Below are positions 1 through 5,591 of a stretch of 5,591 nt of DNA, piece by piece (the first letter of the stretch is position 1; every line of letters starts with the position of its first letter). The stretch comes from Ruminococcus sp. Lineage in GTDB: Bacteria > Bacillota > Clostridia > Oscillospirales > Ruminococcaceae. Under the pieces are notes generated by a model. That model was given only the letters and a program-made list of their open reading frames with translations. It had not been told where the DNA came from and made no database searches. The stretch is taken from contig JAAVHK010000127.1 in assembly GCA_014799765.1 (NCBI GenBank), positions 1 to 5,591 of the forward strand, in the 5' to 3' direction. The position numbers and the translations under genes were made by a program.

Positions 1-221
1 ACTGATTCTGTTTTCTTTGATTCTGTAGAAATACTGTTGAGAATATCTTCAATACTTTCACTATGCGAACGCTTTTCAAGAACGGAATTTATCTGGTCTT
101 CCCACATGAAAGAATTGTTTTCCGGTTTCAGTTTACTGTCTACCGAATTAAGAATTTCATTAAGTTTGTTTTCTTTGTCCTGAATTTCCTCGGGTGTAAT
201 ATCATTAAAATTATCTTTCAT
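1..221 (-). CDS. Unrecognised polar protein, N-terminal 73 codons only (runs off left edge)
   Basis: An open frame reads leftward from an ATG at 221 to the window edge with no stop, giving 73 complete codons. It starts MKDNFNDITPEEIQDKEN. The visible part is rich in Asp, Glu, Asn, Ser and Lys. It has no signal peptide, no membrane segment and no cysteine. Short stretches such as ENKLNEILNSVD and SESIEDILNSIS look helical and share an I(L/E)-ILNS-like pattern, perhaps a weak internal repeat or an amphipathic helix. The start is supported by GGAGG at 232-236, 10 nt upstream. An ATG at 228 in another frame stops after five codons and sits too close to the GGAGG. A promoter at 271-300 serves the gene. 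I do not recognise the family; it could be a cytoplasmic protein or the soluble N-terminal tail of a membrane protein. That it is coding is fairly sure; its function is unknown. Confidence 0.75.
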   Translation of the reverse strand, partial: MKDNFNDITPEEIQDKENKLNEILNSVDSKLKPENNSFMWEDQINSVLEKRSHSESIEDILNSISTESKKTES

Positions 222-231
222 CAGCCATAAT

Positions 232-236
232 CCTCC
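232..236 (-). promoter_or_regulatory. Ribosome binding site GGAGG for the left-edge gene
   Basis: The minus strand reads GGTGGAGGATTATGGCTGATG. The GGAGG is 10 nt from the ATG at 221 but only 3 nt from the ATG at 228. The second ATG opens a five-codon frame (ATG GCT GAT GAA AGA TAA) that ends at 211, overlapping the true start in another frame. Spacing favours 221 as the start. Confidence 0.7.
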
Positions 237-270
237 ACCGGCAATAAATGTATTCTTATTGTTAATATAT

Positions 271-300
271 ATTTTACTGCAAATTAACCCTGCTTGTCAA
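271..300 (-). promoter_or_regulatory. Sigma-A-type promoter for the left-edge gene
   Basis: On the minus strand a perfect -35 TTGACA (300-295) is followed by 18 bases and a -10 TAAAAT (276-271, five of six consensus bases). Transcription would start near 264, giving a leader of about 40 nt before the ATG at 221. This is the best consensus promoter in the window and indicates that the gene does not depend on read-through from thiI. Confidence 0.7.
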
Positions 301-301
301 G

Positions 302-345
302 GTTATTGAAATAACATTCAGTACAATAACCATTCGTGAATAACC
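302..345 (-). repeat. Cluster of GTTATT direct repeats plus an inverted copy, just upstream of a promoter
   Basis: On the minus strand GTTATT begins at 344, 330 and 315, spaced 14 and 15 nt apart. The first two copies extend to GGTTATT, and the last two are preceded by GAAT. The third copy also pairs with an inverted copy: GTTATT-TC-AATAAC at 315-302 is a perfect 6-bp inverted repeat with a 2-base centre. The cluster ends one base upstream of the -35 box at 295-300. The position and spacing suggest a regulator binding array acting on the left-edge gene. That role is inference; the repeats are seen directly. In such A/T-rich DNA some hexamer repetition can occur by chance. Confidence 0.5.
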
Positions 346-423
346 GGATATGTGTTTTTTGTTGATTTTATACAAAAGCATTATACACAAACCGGTCTAT
401 TATCACATATTTCACACATTACG

Positions 424-459
424 AACACTTATTCAGTATAATTGAAAGTTTTAAGTGTT
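424..459 (-). repeat. 8-bp inverted repeat straddling the thiI stop codon
   Basis: AACACTTA at 424-431 and TAAGTGTT at 452-459 are perfect reverse complements separated by 20 bases, and the left arm contains the thiI stop codon (429-431). The stem is A/T-rich, the loop is long and no U-run follows, so it does not look like an intrinsic terminator. I found no convincing terminator anywhere between thiI and the promoter at 271-300. A weak 3'-end structure in the mRNA is possible. Confidence 0.3.
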
Positions 460-1607
460 GTATTTTCAACGGCTTTCTGAATAAGGGGTTCAAAGTCGAA
501 ACCGTTCTGAGCCTTTTCCACGTCAGCGAGATGCGGTTTGACTTTCGGGTGACGTGGCGTGAATACCGTACAGCAGTCCTCATAAGGAAGTACGGAAGTT
601 TCAAAAGTATCAATTTTGCGTGCGATTTCAATAATTTCTGTCTTGTCCATTCCCACGAGAGGACGGAATACAGGTATTCTGCACACTGCATCTGTACAGG
701 CTATTGCCGACATAGTCTGACTTGCAACCTGTCCTACGCTCTCGCCGGTAATCAGTGCCAGACATTTTTCTTTTTCCGATATTCTCTGTGCTATTTCCAT
801 CATTATACGACGCATTATTATCGTGAAAAATTCTTCCGGACAGTTATCCTTTATAGCCTCCTGAATCTCCGTGAACGGTACACAGAAAAATGCTATTCCA
901 CCGCAATAATCAGTTAATTTTTCGCATAACTGTTCTACTTTCATTAAAGCCCTGTCGGAAGTATACGGCGGACTTACATAATGTATAGCAGAAATATGTA
1001 CACCTCTTTTAGCCATCATGTAGCCTGCAACCGGACTGTCAATACCACCGGAAAGCAATAACATTGCCTTACCGCTTGTGCCTACTGGTAAGCCACCTGC
1101 TCCCTTTAAGTTTTCGGCGTGGACATATGCATTTGTATCACGGATTTCAACAGTGACCGTAATTTCCGGATTTTTGACATCTACTGTCAGATGTGGGAAT
1201 TTTCCGAGAAGTATTCCGCCGAGTTCCGCACATATTTCCGGCGACTTCATACAGAATGCCTTATCGGAACGCTTTGCGTTTACCTTGAAAGTCTTAGCAT
1301 TATTCAGAACTTCATTCAGGTATTCAAGGCTTTTTTCTGTTATATCGCTGAAATCCTTTTCGCATACACACGCACGGCATAAAGCTGATATACCGAAAAT
1401 TTTCCCTACACGGTCTGTAACTTCGTCTAAATCTGTATCTTCGTCAAGAGGCGTTATATATGTAGTCGACTGTGCAGACGTAATCCTGAAACGTCCTAAA
1501 CTCTTCAGACGACGTTTTATGTTTTTCGTCAACGTATCCTCAAACGATTTTTTATTCAGTCCTTTAAGAACCATTTCACCATATTTTACAAGTACGATTT
1601 CTTTCAT
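429..1607 (-). CDS. thiI: ThiI, tRNA uracil 4-sulfurtransferase (4-thiouridine synthase), rhodanese-less form
   Basis: ThiI adenylates uridine 8 of tRNA with ATP and replaces the oxygen with sulfur to give 4-thiouridine, a near-UV sensor and stability modification; it acts in the cytoplasm. The 392-residue protein has the N-terminal ferredoxin-like region with VKYGEMVLKG (residues 7-16), a THUMP domain at about 60-165 containing KRSDKAF (112-118), and a PP-loop ATP pyrophosphatase domain. That domain begins with NLKGAGGLPVG (166-176) and SGGIDSP (186-192). Further family blocks are ITGESVGQVASQT (286-298), PVFRPL (312-317) and PYEDCCTVF (341-349), where Cys345/Cys346 include the likely catalytic cysteine. 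The C-terminal rhodanese domain of the E. coli enzyme (about 480 residues) is absent, as in Bacillus, where a dedicated cysteine desulfurase supplies sulfur. The ATG follows AAGGAG (1616-1621) by 8 nt and lies one base after the stop of the gene before it, so translation is probably coupled. A role in thiamine thiazole synthesis is less likely without the rhodanese domain. Confidence 0.96.
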   Translation of the reverse strand: MKEIVLVKYGEMVLKGLNKKSFEDTLTKNIKRRLKSLGRFRITSAQSTTYITPLDEDTDLDEVTDRVGKIFGISALCRACVCEKDFSDITEKSLEYLNEVLNNAKTFKVNAKRSDKAFCMKSPEICAELGGILLGKFPHLTVDVKNPEITVTVEIRDTNAYVHAENLKGAGGLPVGTSGKAMLLLSGGIDSPVAGYMMAKRGVHISAIHYVSPPYTSDRALMKVEQLCEKLTDYCGGIAFFCVPFTEIQEAIKDNCPEEFFTIIMRRIMMEIAQRISEKEKCLALITGESVGQVASQTMSAIACTDAVCRIPVFRPLVGMDKTEIIEIARKIDTFETSVLPYEDCCTVFTPRHPKVKPHLADVEKAQNGFDFEPLIQKAVENTTLKTFNYTE

Positions 1608-1608
1608 T

Positions 1609-2130
1609 TCAATAACTCCTTATATAATTTTCAATTTCTTCTGAATCTGTCAGATTAATACATATTCCTGCATTCCAGTCCGCAAGCATAAGCGGAGCAG
1701 TATTTCCAAGAACTGTAAGTATTTTATACCACATATGACAGTTTTCAGGAACTATATACATTCCAAGCCACATAGCACTTATTATATTGTTTTCGTCCTT
1801 TTCCCAGAATACAGCCGTATCATTATCAATACCCCTTGAAAAAACCGGATTGCTGTCCTCTATCCATTGCAGATATTCAGATTTGACTTCATCAAATTCC
1901 GGCAGAAAATCAAGAACTTCTGAAATTTTTTCATGACTGATTCCCACTTCCCGTATAGAGTGCGGATTTTCATTTCTTATGTAAATATCTGAAAAGCCGT
2001 ATTCTTCGTTATGTTTTTCTGAAAGCCCGAATATCTCACCGATTTGTTTCAGACAGAATTTTTCAGCACTCAACGGCAGAATTTCTATCTGACAATAATC
2101 ATCTTCATGAAAATAAACAGTACGTTTCAT
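1609..2130 (-). CDS. Conserved-looking hypothetical protein of 173 residues, between cysteine desulfurase and thiI
   Basis: I do not recognise a named family. The 173-residue product is soluble-looking and acidic, with no signal peptide or membrane helix. It opens with MKRTVYFHEDDYCQIEILPL and then LKQIGEIFGLSEKHNEEYGFSDIYIR, a mixed alpha/beta pattern. The C-terminal half is rich in aromatic residues (VFWEKDENNI at 107-116, MWLGMYIVPENCHMWY at 120-135). It ends with LADWNAGICINLTDSEEIENYIRS, a strand followed by a helix. Cysteines lie at 13, 26, 131 and 156, with no CxxC or metal-binding array. The ATG is 4 nt after the desulfurase stop; its ribosome site AGAGG (2139-2143) lies in the last two desulfurase codons, 8 nt away. 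Its own last codons (AGG AGT) form the thiI ribosome site. This nesting makes it a true operon member. A link to sulfur transfer or tRNA thiolation is inference from position only. It could equally be an unrelated passenger gene. Confidence 0.88.
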   Translation of the reverse strand: MKRTVYFHEDDYCQIEILPLSAEKFCLKQIGEIFGLSEKHNEEYGFSDIYIRNENPHSIREVGISHEKISEVLDFLPEFDEVKSEYLQWIEDSNPVFSRGIDNDTAVFWEKDENNIISAMWLGMYIVPENCHMWYKILTVLGNTAPLMLADWNAGICINLTDSEEIENYIRSY

Positions 2131-2134
2131 AAAA

Positions 2135-3262
2135 TCAACCTCTTATTTTTTCGATACCCTCACGTAGAGTTTCAACAAATAAATCGAGTTCCTCCGTAGT
2201 TGTATCGGCGGTCATGCTGATTCTTAAAGCACTGTCGGCGGATTTTCCGGTTATCCCGAACTGTTGCAATACTCCGCTCTGCTGACCTTTTGAACACGCT
2301 GAACCACTGGAAATATATATTTCTTTCTGTTCCATGAAGTGTAACATTATTTCAGAACGCTTTACGGCGGAAATATTCACGACGTAAGGCGAGGCGTTTT
2401 CCGGAGAATTTATGGATATACCGTCAGTTTCTGACAGTCTTTCAAGCAGATGTCTTTTCAGTCCGGAAACTTTTTCAAAGCGTTGATTTATTGTAGGGGA
2501 ATATTTTTCCACAGCCGTACCGAATGCCGATATTAAAGGTACACTTTCAGTACCGGAACGGATTCCCTTTTCCTGATGTCCGCCGGTGACGACAGGTACT
2601 ACACGGATACCTTTTTTAATATATAAAGCTCCGATACCCTTTACCGCATGGATTTTATGACCACTCAATGAAATCATATCGGCGTTTAACTTTCTGACAT
2701 TGACCGGTATTTTCATATAAGCCTGTACACAGTCGCAATGTGTGACTATTTCCGGATAATGTTTTTTCACTGTCCTGAAAATATCCGCTACCGGAAGTAT
2801 ATGACCGGTTTCATTATTTACAAGCATAGTACTTATTATACAGGTTTTATCGTCGCAGGCGTTAAGGAAATCTTCAACGTAGAAATTGCCGTCATTACGT
2901 GGACTTATCCGGACAGCCTCAAAACCTTGTTTTTCAAGTGCCGTGACGGTCTCTTCAACAGAGGCGTGTTCCACAGCGGAAATAATTATCTTATTTTTTC
3001 TTTTTCCGTAAGCTCCCATAACTCCACGGAGTGCAAGATTGTTACTTTCCGTCGCTCCGGAAGTGAAATATATATCGCCGGTGTCCGCACCTATCGAACC
3101 GGCTATTATTTTCCGTGCCTTATCGACTATAAGCTGTGCGTCCAGCCCGATACGGTGCAGTGACGAAGGATTACCGAAATTTTCCGTCAGTGAGTTTACT
3201 ACCGCCGTGACCGCTTCCGGACATGGTTTAGTAGTGGAAGCATTATCAAGATAAACTGACAT
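2135..3262 (-). CDS. Cysteine desulfurase, NifS/IscS family (probable sulfur donor for ThiI)
   Basis: This PLP enzyme converts L-cysteine to L-alanine and leaves a persulfide on its active-site cysteine for transfer to an acceptor. The 375-residue protein is of normal length for the NifS/IscS class of aminotransferase class V enzymes. It starts with YLDNASTTKP (4-13), then NFGNPSSLH (28-36) and TSGATESNN (67-75), the PLP-phosphate-binding segment. EHAS (98-101) carries His99, which stacks on PLP. HCDCVQA (175-181) carries Asp177 and Gln180. SLSGHKIHAVKG (198-209) carries the Schiff-base Lys203. GIRSGTES (233-240) binds substrate carboxylate, and SSGSACSKG (318-326) carries catalytic Cys323. 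Asp177 is followed by Cys where many relatives have Ala. The ATG follows AAAGGA by 8 nt. It is first in the operon, behind an extended -10 promoter. The pairing with thiI resembles nifZ-thiI of B. subtilis, so tRNA thiolation is more likely than general Fe-S assembly (inference); no iscU-like scaffold gene is in the window. Exact orthology is unresolved, so no symbol is given. Confidence 0.95.
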   Translation of the reverse strand: MSVYLDNASTTKPCPEAVTAVVNSLTENFGNPSSLHRIGLDAQLIVDKARKIIAGSIGADTGDIYFTSGATESNNLALRGVMGAYGKRKNKIIISAVEHASVEETVTALEKQGFEAVRISPRNDGNFYVEDFLNACDDKTCIISTMLVNNETGHILPVADIFRTVKKHYPEIVTHCDCVQAYMKIPVNVRKLNADMISLSGHKIHAVKGIGALYIKKGIRVVPVVTGGHQEKGIRSGTESVPLISAFGTAVEKYSPTINQRFEKVSGLKRHLLERLSETDGISINSPENASPYVVNISAVKRSEIMLHFMEQKEIYISSGSACSKGQQSGVLQQFGITGKSADSALRISMTADTTTEELDLFVETLREGIEKIRG

Positions 3263-3303
3263 TTTATCAGTCCTTTCATGTATGATTTTTATGCGTAATA
3301 TTA

Positions 3304-3333
3304 ATTATACCACAAATCAGAACAGATTACCAC
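3304..3333 (-). promoter_or_regulatory. Extended -10 promoter of the desulfurase-thiI operon
   Basis: On the minus strand TGGTATAAT (3312-3304) is a full extended -10 element (TGnTATAAT). At 17 bases further upstream the -35 is poor (TGGTAA, 3332-3327), as is common when the extended -10 is present. Transcription would start near 3297, giving a leader of about 35 nt before the ATG at 3262. The hexamer GTGGTA occurs twice in the same orientation (3333-3328 and 3313-3308), 20 bp apart or about two helical turns, overlapping the -35 and the extended -10. It could be an operator, or chance. Confidence 0.65.
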
Positions 3334-3382
3334 ATAATTTTTATATTTTCCTTAATTTATTTATCGGGTATTAATTTTTTTG

Positions 3383-3396
3383 AAAAAGTACTTTTT
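3383..3396. repeat. 14-bp perfect palindrome AAAAAGTACTTTTT between divergent promoters
   Basis: The sequence AAAAAGTACTTTTT reads the same on both strands and is continued by four more T (3397-3400). It sits in a strongly A/T-tracted stretch (about 3371-3400) and overlaps the -35 position of the promoter at 3412-3420. It might be a bent-DNA or UP-like element, or a repressor operator. With no unpaired loop and no GC stem it is not a plausible terminator. Confidence 0.45.
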
Positions 3397-3420
3397 TTTT
3401 CACGGCAGATATGTTATAAT
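3392..3420 (+). promoter_or_regulatory. Extended -10 promoter for the YfhO-family gene
   Basis: TGTTATAAT (3412-3420) is a perfect extended -10 element (TG, one base, TATAAT). The -35 position 17 bases upstream is only a T-run (3392-3397), inside the palindrome and A/T tracts. Transcription would start near 3427, leaving a short leader of about 35 nt to the ATG at 3462. A second, weaker element TGTTAAAAT lies at 3428-3436 without any -35 and is less likely to be used. Confidence 0.65.
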
Positions 3421-3446
3421 TAGTTTGTGTTAAAATTTCCAGTATC

Positions 3447-3451
3447 GGAGG
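3447..3451 (+). promoter_or_regulatory. Ribosome binding site GGAGG for the YfhO-family gene
   Basis: GGAGG lies 10 nt before the ATG at 3462 and fixes that start. A TTG at 3457 is out of frame, and the next in-frame ATG is 17 codons further on (Met18), inside the first membrane segment. Confidence 0.7.
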
Positions 3452-3461
3452 AAATATTGAA

Positions 3462-5591
3462 ATGTCATTAAAATTACGTCATACAGAAGAAAAATATCTT
3501 ACTGCCTTTCTTATGGGTTTTGTATGTCTGCTTGTATCGGTCATTCCGGTCATGATTATGGACGGTGGTTACTTCATATATTACGGTGACTTCAACGCCC
3601 AGCAGATACCGTTCTATAACCTTGCTAATGATGCGGTACGTAACGGGCAGTTCGGGTGGAACTGGTATACCGATTTAGGTTCAGACCTGATGACCTCTTA
3701 TTCATTCTACCTGATTGGAAGTCCGTTCTTCTGGTTATCGACGCTTCTTCCACGTTCGCTTGTAACATTGTCTATACCGTTTCTGCTTGCCCTGAAACAT
3801 GGTGTCGCCTCGCTGACCGCATACGCATATATACGGAAGTTTGTACATAGTAAAAATTCAGCACTTATCGGGGCTATGTTGTATTCGTTTTCGGGATTTC
3901 AGGTATATAATATCTTCTTCAATCATTTTCAGGATGTCACGGCATTTTTTCCGCTTATGCTGATTGCTATGGAAGAAAACATCAACAACAACCGCAAGGG
4001 AGTTTTTGCCCTGTCGGTATCGCTTATGGCGTTCATAAACTACTACTTCTTTACCGGACAGGCTGTATTTTTAATAGTATACTATCTTTTCAGAATGAAA
4101 TGTACGGATTTCAATACATCGTGGCGGAAGTTCTGGTTACTGTGTCTCGAAGCCGTAGCCGGTACTATGATTGCCGGTATCATACTATTACCGACTGCCA
4201 TAGCCATTATGGGTAATTATCGTGTAAGCGAACATCTTTACGGACAGAACGTTGTACTGTACAGCGACAAAACACGTATAGCAAGAATTATACAGACCTT
4301 CTTCATGCCGGTGGACGTTCCTGCAAGACCTAACCTGTTTGATTCAGACCATGCCAAATGGTCATCTATAGGCGGTTATCTGCCGTTATTCTCAATGACA
4401 GGCGTTATTACTTTCTTCCGGACACACAAGAAACACTGGTCTGTAAAGATTTCCGTATTATGTATAATATGTGCATTTATACCAATCCTTAACAGTGCGT
4501 TCTATATGCTGAACGCCTCGTATTATGCAAGGTGGTACTATATGCCGATACTGATATTTTCCATGATGACCGCCCGAACACTCGACGAAAAAGACGTAGA
4601 CATAGTACCGGCAATAAAGATATGTGCGGTAATGCTGACGGCATACGGACTTATTTCCTGTATTCCGGAAAAGAAAAACGATAAACTTTCATTTTTCACT
4701 ATGCCAAGAGATATTCTGTATTTCCTGCTCACTCTTGCGATAGCTGTAGTATTTCTTATCACTACAGGATATATCTTCTACAGAAAAAAGAAAAATTTTC
4801 CGTATAAACGCCTTGCGGTATGCTGTACCGCTGTAGCTTCAGTAATATGCGTACTTACAGCGGTAATCTATGGTGCTAACTCACAGAAAAACGCAAAGGA
4901 TTATATAAACTCCGCAATAAAAGGCGGTGACAGTATATACGAAAATGTTTCAGAAGATAATTTCTTCCGTATTGATATTTCTGAAGACCGTGATAATTAC
5001 CCTATGATATGGGGTCTGCCTACTATGAGGGCTTTTCAGAGTGTTGTTGAAAGTTCTATCATGAATTTCTATCCGGAAGTAGATGTACAGCGTGATGTCG
5101 CTTCACGTCCGGACAGAAAACACTATACTTTAAGAGGCTTATTTTCGGTAAAATATTACTATCAGTACAAGGAAAGCATTGACGAAAATACGGATATTCC
5201 GAAAGAACTGACCGGTTTTGAACTCGTCGGGGAAAACGAATACTTTGATATATACGAAAATAAACTATATATTCCTATGGGTATGGCTTTCGACAGTTTC
5301 ATAACAAAAGACGAACTCAAAGACGAATCGGCTTCTGTCCGTGAAAAAACCCTGCTCCACTCGCTCGTACTCGACGAACAACAGGCTGAAAAATATTCCG
5401 GTATTCTCGGCAAGACCGATATTTCAGAATTAACTTCGCTCGGCAGGTCAGATTACGACGACTTATGTATGAAACGTCAGATAAATTCCGGCGATACTTT
5501 CAGTTACGATTCAAAGGGATTTGTTTCTGAAATAACACTCGATAAACCTGAACTTGTATTCTATAGTGTTCCGTATAGTAAAGGCTGGTCA
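3462..5591 (+). CDS. YfhO-family polytopic membrane protein (GT-C-like glycosyltransferase fold), C-terminus cut off
   Basis: The frame stays open for 710 codons from the ATG at 3462 to the window edge. The N-terminus is cytoplasmic-looking (MSLKLRHTEEKY), then a membrane helix at about 13-33. The hallmark YfhO/GT-C loop follows: YGDFNAQQIPFYN (41-53), with Asp43 in the position of the GT-C catalytic acid, and GWNWYTDLGSDLMTSYSFY (65-83). Other family blocks are YSFSGFQVYN (141-150), HFQDVTAFFPLML (155-167), NYYFFTGQ (193-200) and ASYYARWYYMPIL (352-364). I count about 11-13 hydrophobic helices, the last at about 450-470. From about 471 on there is a soluble, probably extracytoplasmic region ending in VFYSVPYSKGWS, a typical YfhO C-terminal segment. 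B. subtilis YfhO is about 860 residues, so perhaps 150 are missing here. YfhO acts in lipoteichoic acid glycosylation there, taking sugars from undecaprenyl phosphate. The substrate here is unknown and the gene may be one of several paralogues. It is transcribed divergently from the sulfur operon. Confidence 0.9.
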   Translation, partial: MSLKLRHTEEKYLTAFLMGFVCLLVSVIPVMIMDGGYFIYYGDFNAQQIPFYNLANDAVRNGQFGWNWYTDLGSDLMTSYSFYLIGSPFFWLSTLLPRSLVTLSIPFLLALKHGVASLTAYAYIRKFVHSKNSALIGAMLYSFSGFQVYNIFFNHFQDVTAFFPLMLIAMEENINNNRKGVFALSVSLMAFINYYFFTGQAVFLIVYYLFRMKCTDFNTSWRKFWLLCLEAVAGTMIAGIILLPTAIAIMGNYRVSEHLYGQNVVLYSDKTRIARIIQTFFMPVDVPARPNLFDSDHAKWSSIGGYLPLFSMTGVITFFRTHKKHWSVKISVLCIICAFIPILNSAFYMLNASYYARWYYMPILIFSMMTARTLDEKDVDIVPAIKICAVMLTAYGLISCIPEKKNDKLSFFTMPRDILYFLLTLAIAVVFLITTGYIFYRKKKNFPYKRLAVCCTAVASVICVLTAVIYGANSQKNAKDYINSAIKGGDSIYENVSEDNFFRIDISEDRDNYPMIWGLPTMRAFQSVVESSIMNFYPEVDVQRDVASRPDRKHYTLRGLFSVKYYYQYKESIDENTDIPKELTGFELVGENEYFDIYENKLYIPMGMAFDSFITKDELKDESASVREKTLLHSLVLDEQQAEKYSGILGKTDISELTSLGRSDYDDLCMKRQINSGDTFSYDSKGFVSEITLDKPELVFYSVPYSKGWS

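Noticed and set aside
337..345. A DnaA-box-like 9-mer on the minus strand (TTATTCACG, one base off TTATNCACA), hinting at a replication origin
   Set aside because: It is a single imperfect match in A/T-rich DNA. No dnaA or dnaN gene and no cluster of boxes is present.
380..408. A TATAAT on the minus strand at 385-380 as a second, upstream promoter for the left-edge gene
   Set aside because: The -35 position (ATGTGA, 17 bp spacing) matches only three of six bases and there is no extended -10. The promoter at 271-300 is far better.
403..416. TGTGA-type repeat (TGTGAAATATGTGA on the minus strand) as a CRP/FNR-like site
   Set aside because: The half-sites are direct, not inverted, and the spacing does not fit the CRP or FNR consensus.
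531..917. Plus-strand open frame of 128 codons, and others at 1078-1644 and 1119-1382
   Set aside because: They lie antisense inside thiI, whose product matches its family over the full length. They lack ribosome sites and give Tyr/Phe/Cys-rich or Ser/Arg-rich nonsense-like proteins.
2738..3254. Plus-strand open frames opposite the cysteine desulfurase (2738-3163 and 3039-3254)
   Set aside because: Shadows of a clearly conserved gene, with unlikely composition and no ribosome site.
3371..3400. AAAAAGTACTTTTT plus T-run as an intrinsic terminator
   Set aside because: The palindrome has no loop or GC pairs, and both neighbouring genes are transcribed away from it.
4538..5413. Minus-strand open frames opposite the YfhO-family gene (4538-4762 and 5162-5413), and a plus-strand frame at 3656-3850
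   Set aside because: They overlap a continuous 710-codon frame with strong family motifs. Ser-rich antisense frames are expected from its codon use.

Overview
The window looks like chromosomal DNA from a low-GC Gram-positive bacterium. It is A/T-rich between genes, has strong AGGAGG-type ribosome binding sites, TATAAT-type promoters and tightly packed operons. Codon use and protein flavour suggest a Clostridia member of the Ruminococcus/Oscillospiraceae type, but that is an impression, not a phylogenetic test. I see no mobile element, CRISPR array, rRNA or tRNA gene.

Layout. (1) Bases 1-221, minus strand: the N-terminal part of an unrecognised, very polar protein that runs off the left edge. 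It has its own good sigma-A-type promoter (271-300), preceded by an unusual cluster of GGTTATT repeats (302-345). (2) Bases 429-3262, minus strand: a three-gene operon transcribed from right to left. The order is a NifS/IscS-type cysteine desulfurase (2135-3262), a 173-residue protein of unknown function (1609-2130), and the tRNA 4-thiouridylase ThiI (429-1607). The gaps are 4 and 1 nt, and each downstream ribosome binding site lies inside the last codons of the gene before it. (3) Bases 3263-3461: a divergent promoter region serving the sulfur operon on one side and the last gene on the other, with two extended -10 promoters and a 14-bp perfect palindrome. (4) Bases 3462-5591, plus strand: a large polytopic membrane protein of the YfhO family (GT-C-like glycosyltransferase fold), 710 codons long and still open at the right edge.

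How the genes work together. The desulfurase should take sulfur from cysteine as a persulfide. The ThiI here has no C-terminal rhodanese domain and should use that sulfur to make 4-thiouridine at position 8 of tRNA. This matches the dedicated desulfurase-ThiI pair described in Bacillus subtilis (NifZ-ThiI). The unknown protein between them is the least explained part of the operon. The YfhO-family gene is probably functionally unrelated; it shares only the intergenic control region. The window is mostly ordinary housekeeping DNA. The points worth a second look are the inserted small gene, the repeat cluster at 302-345, and the divergent control region.
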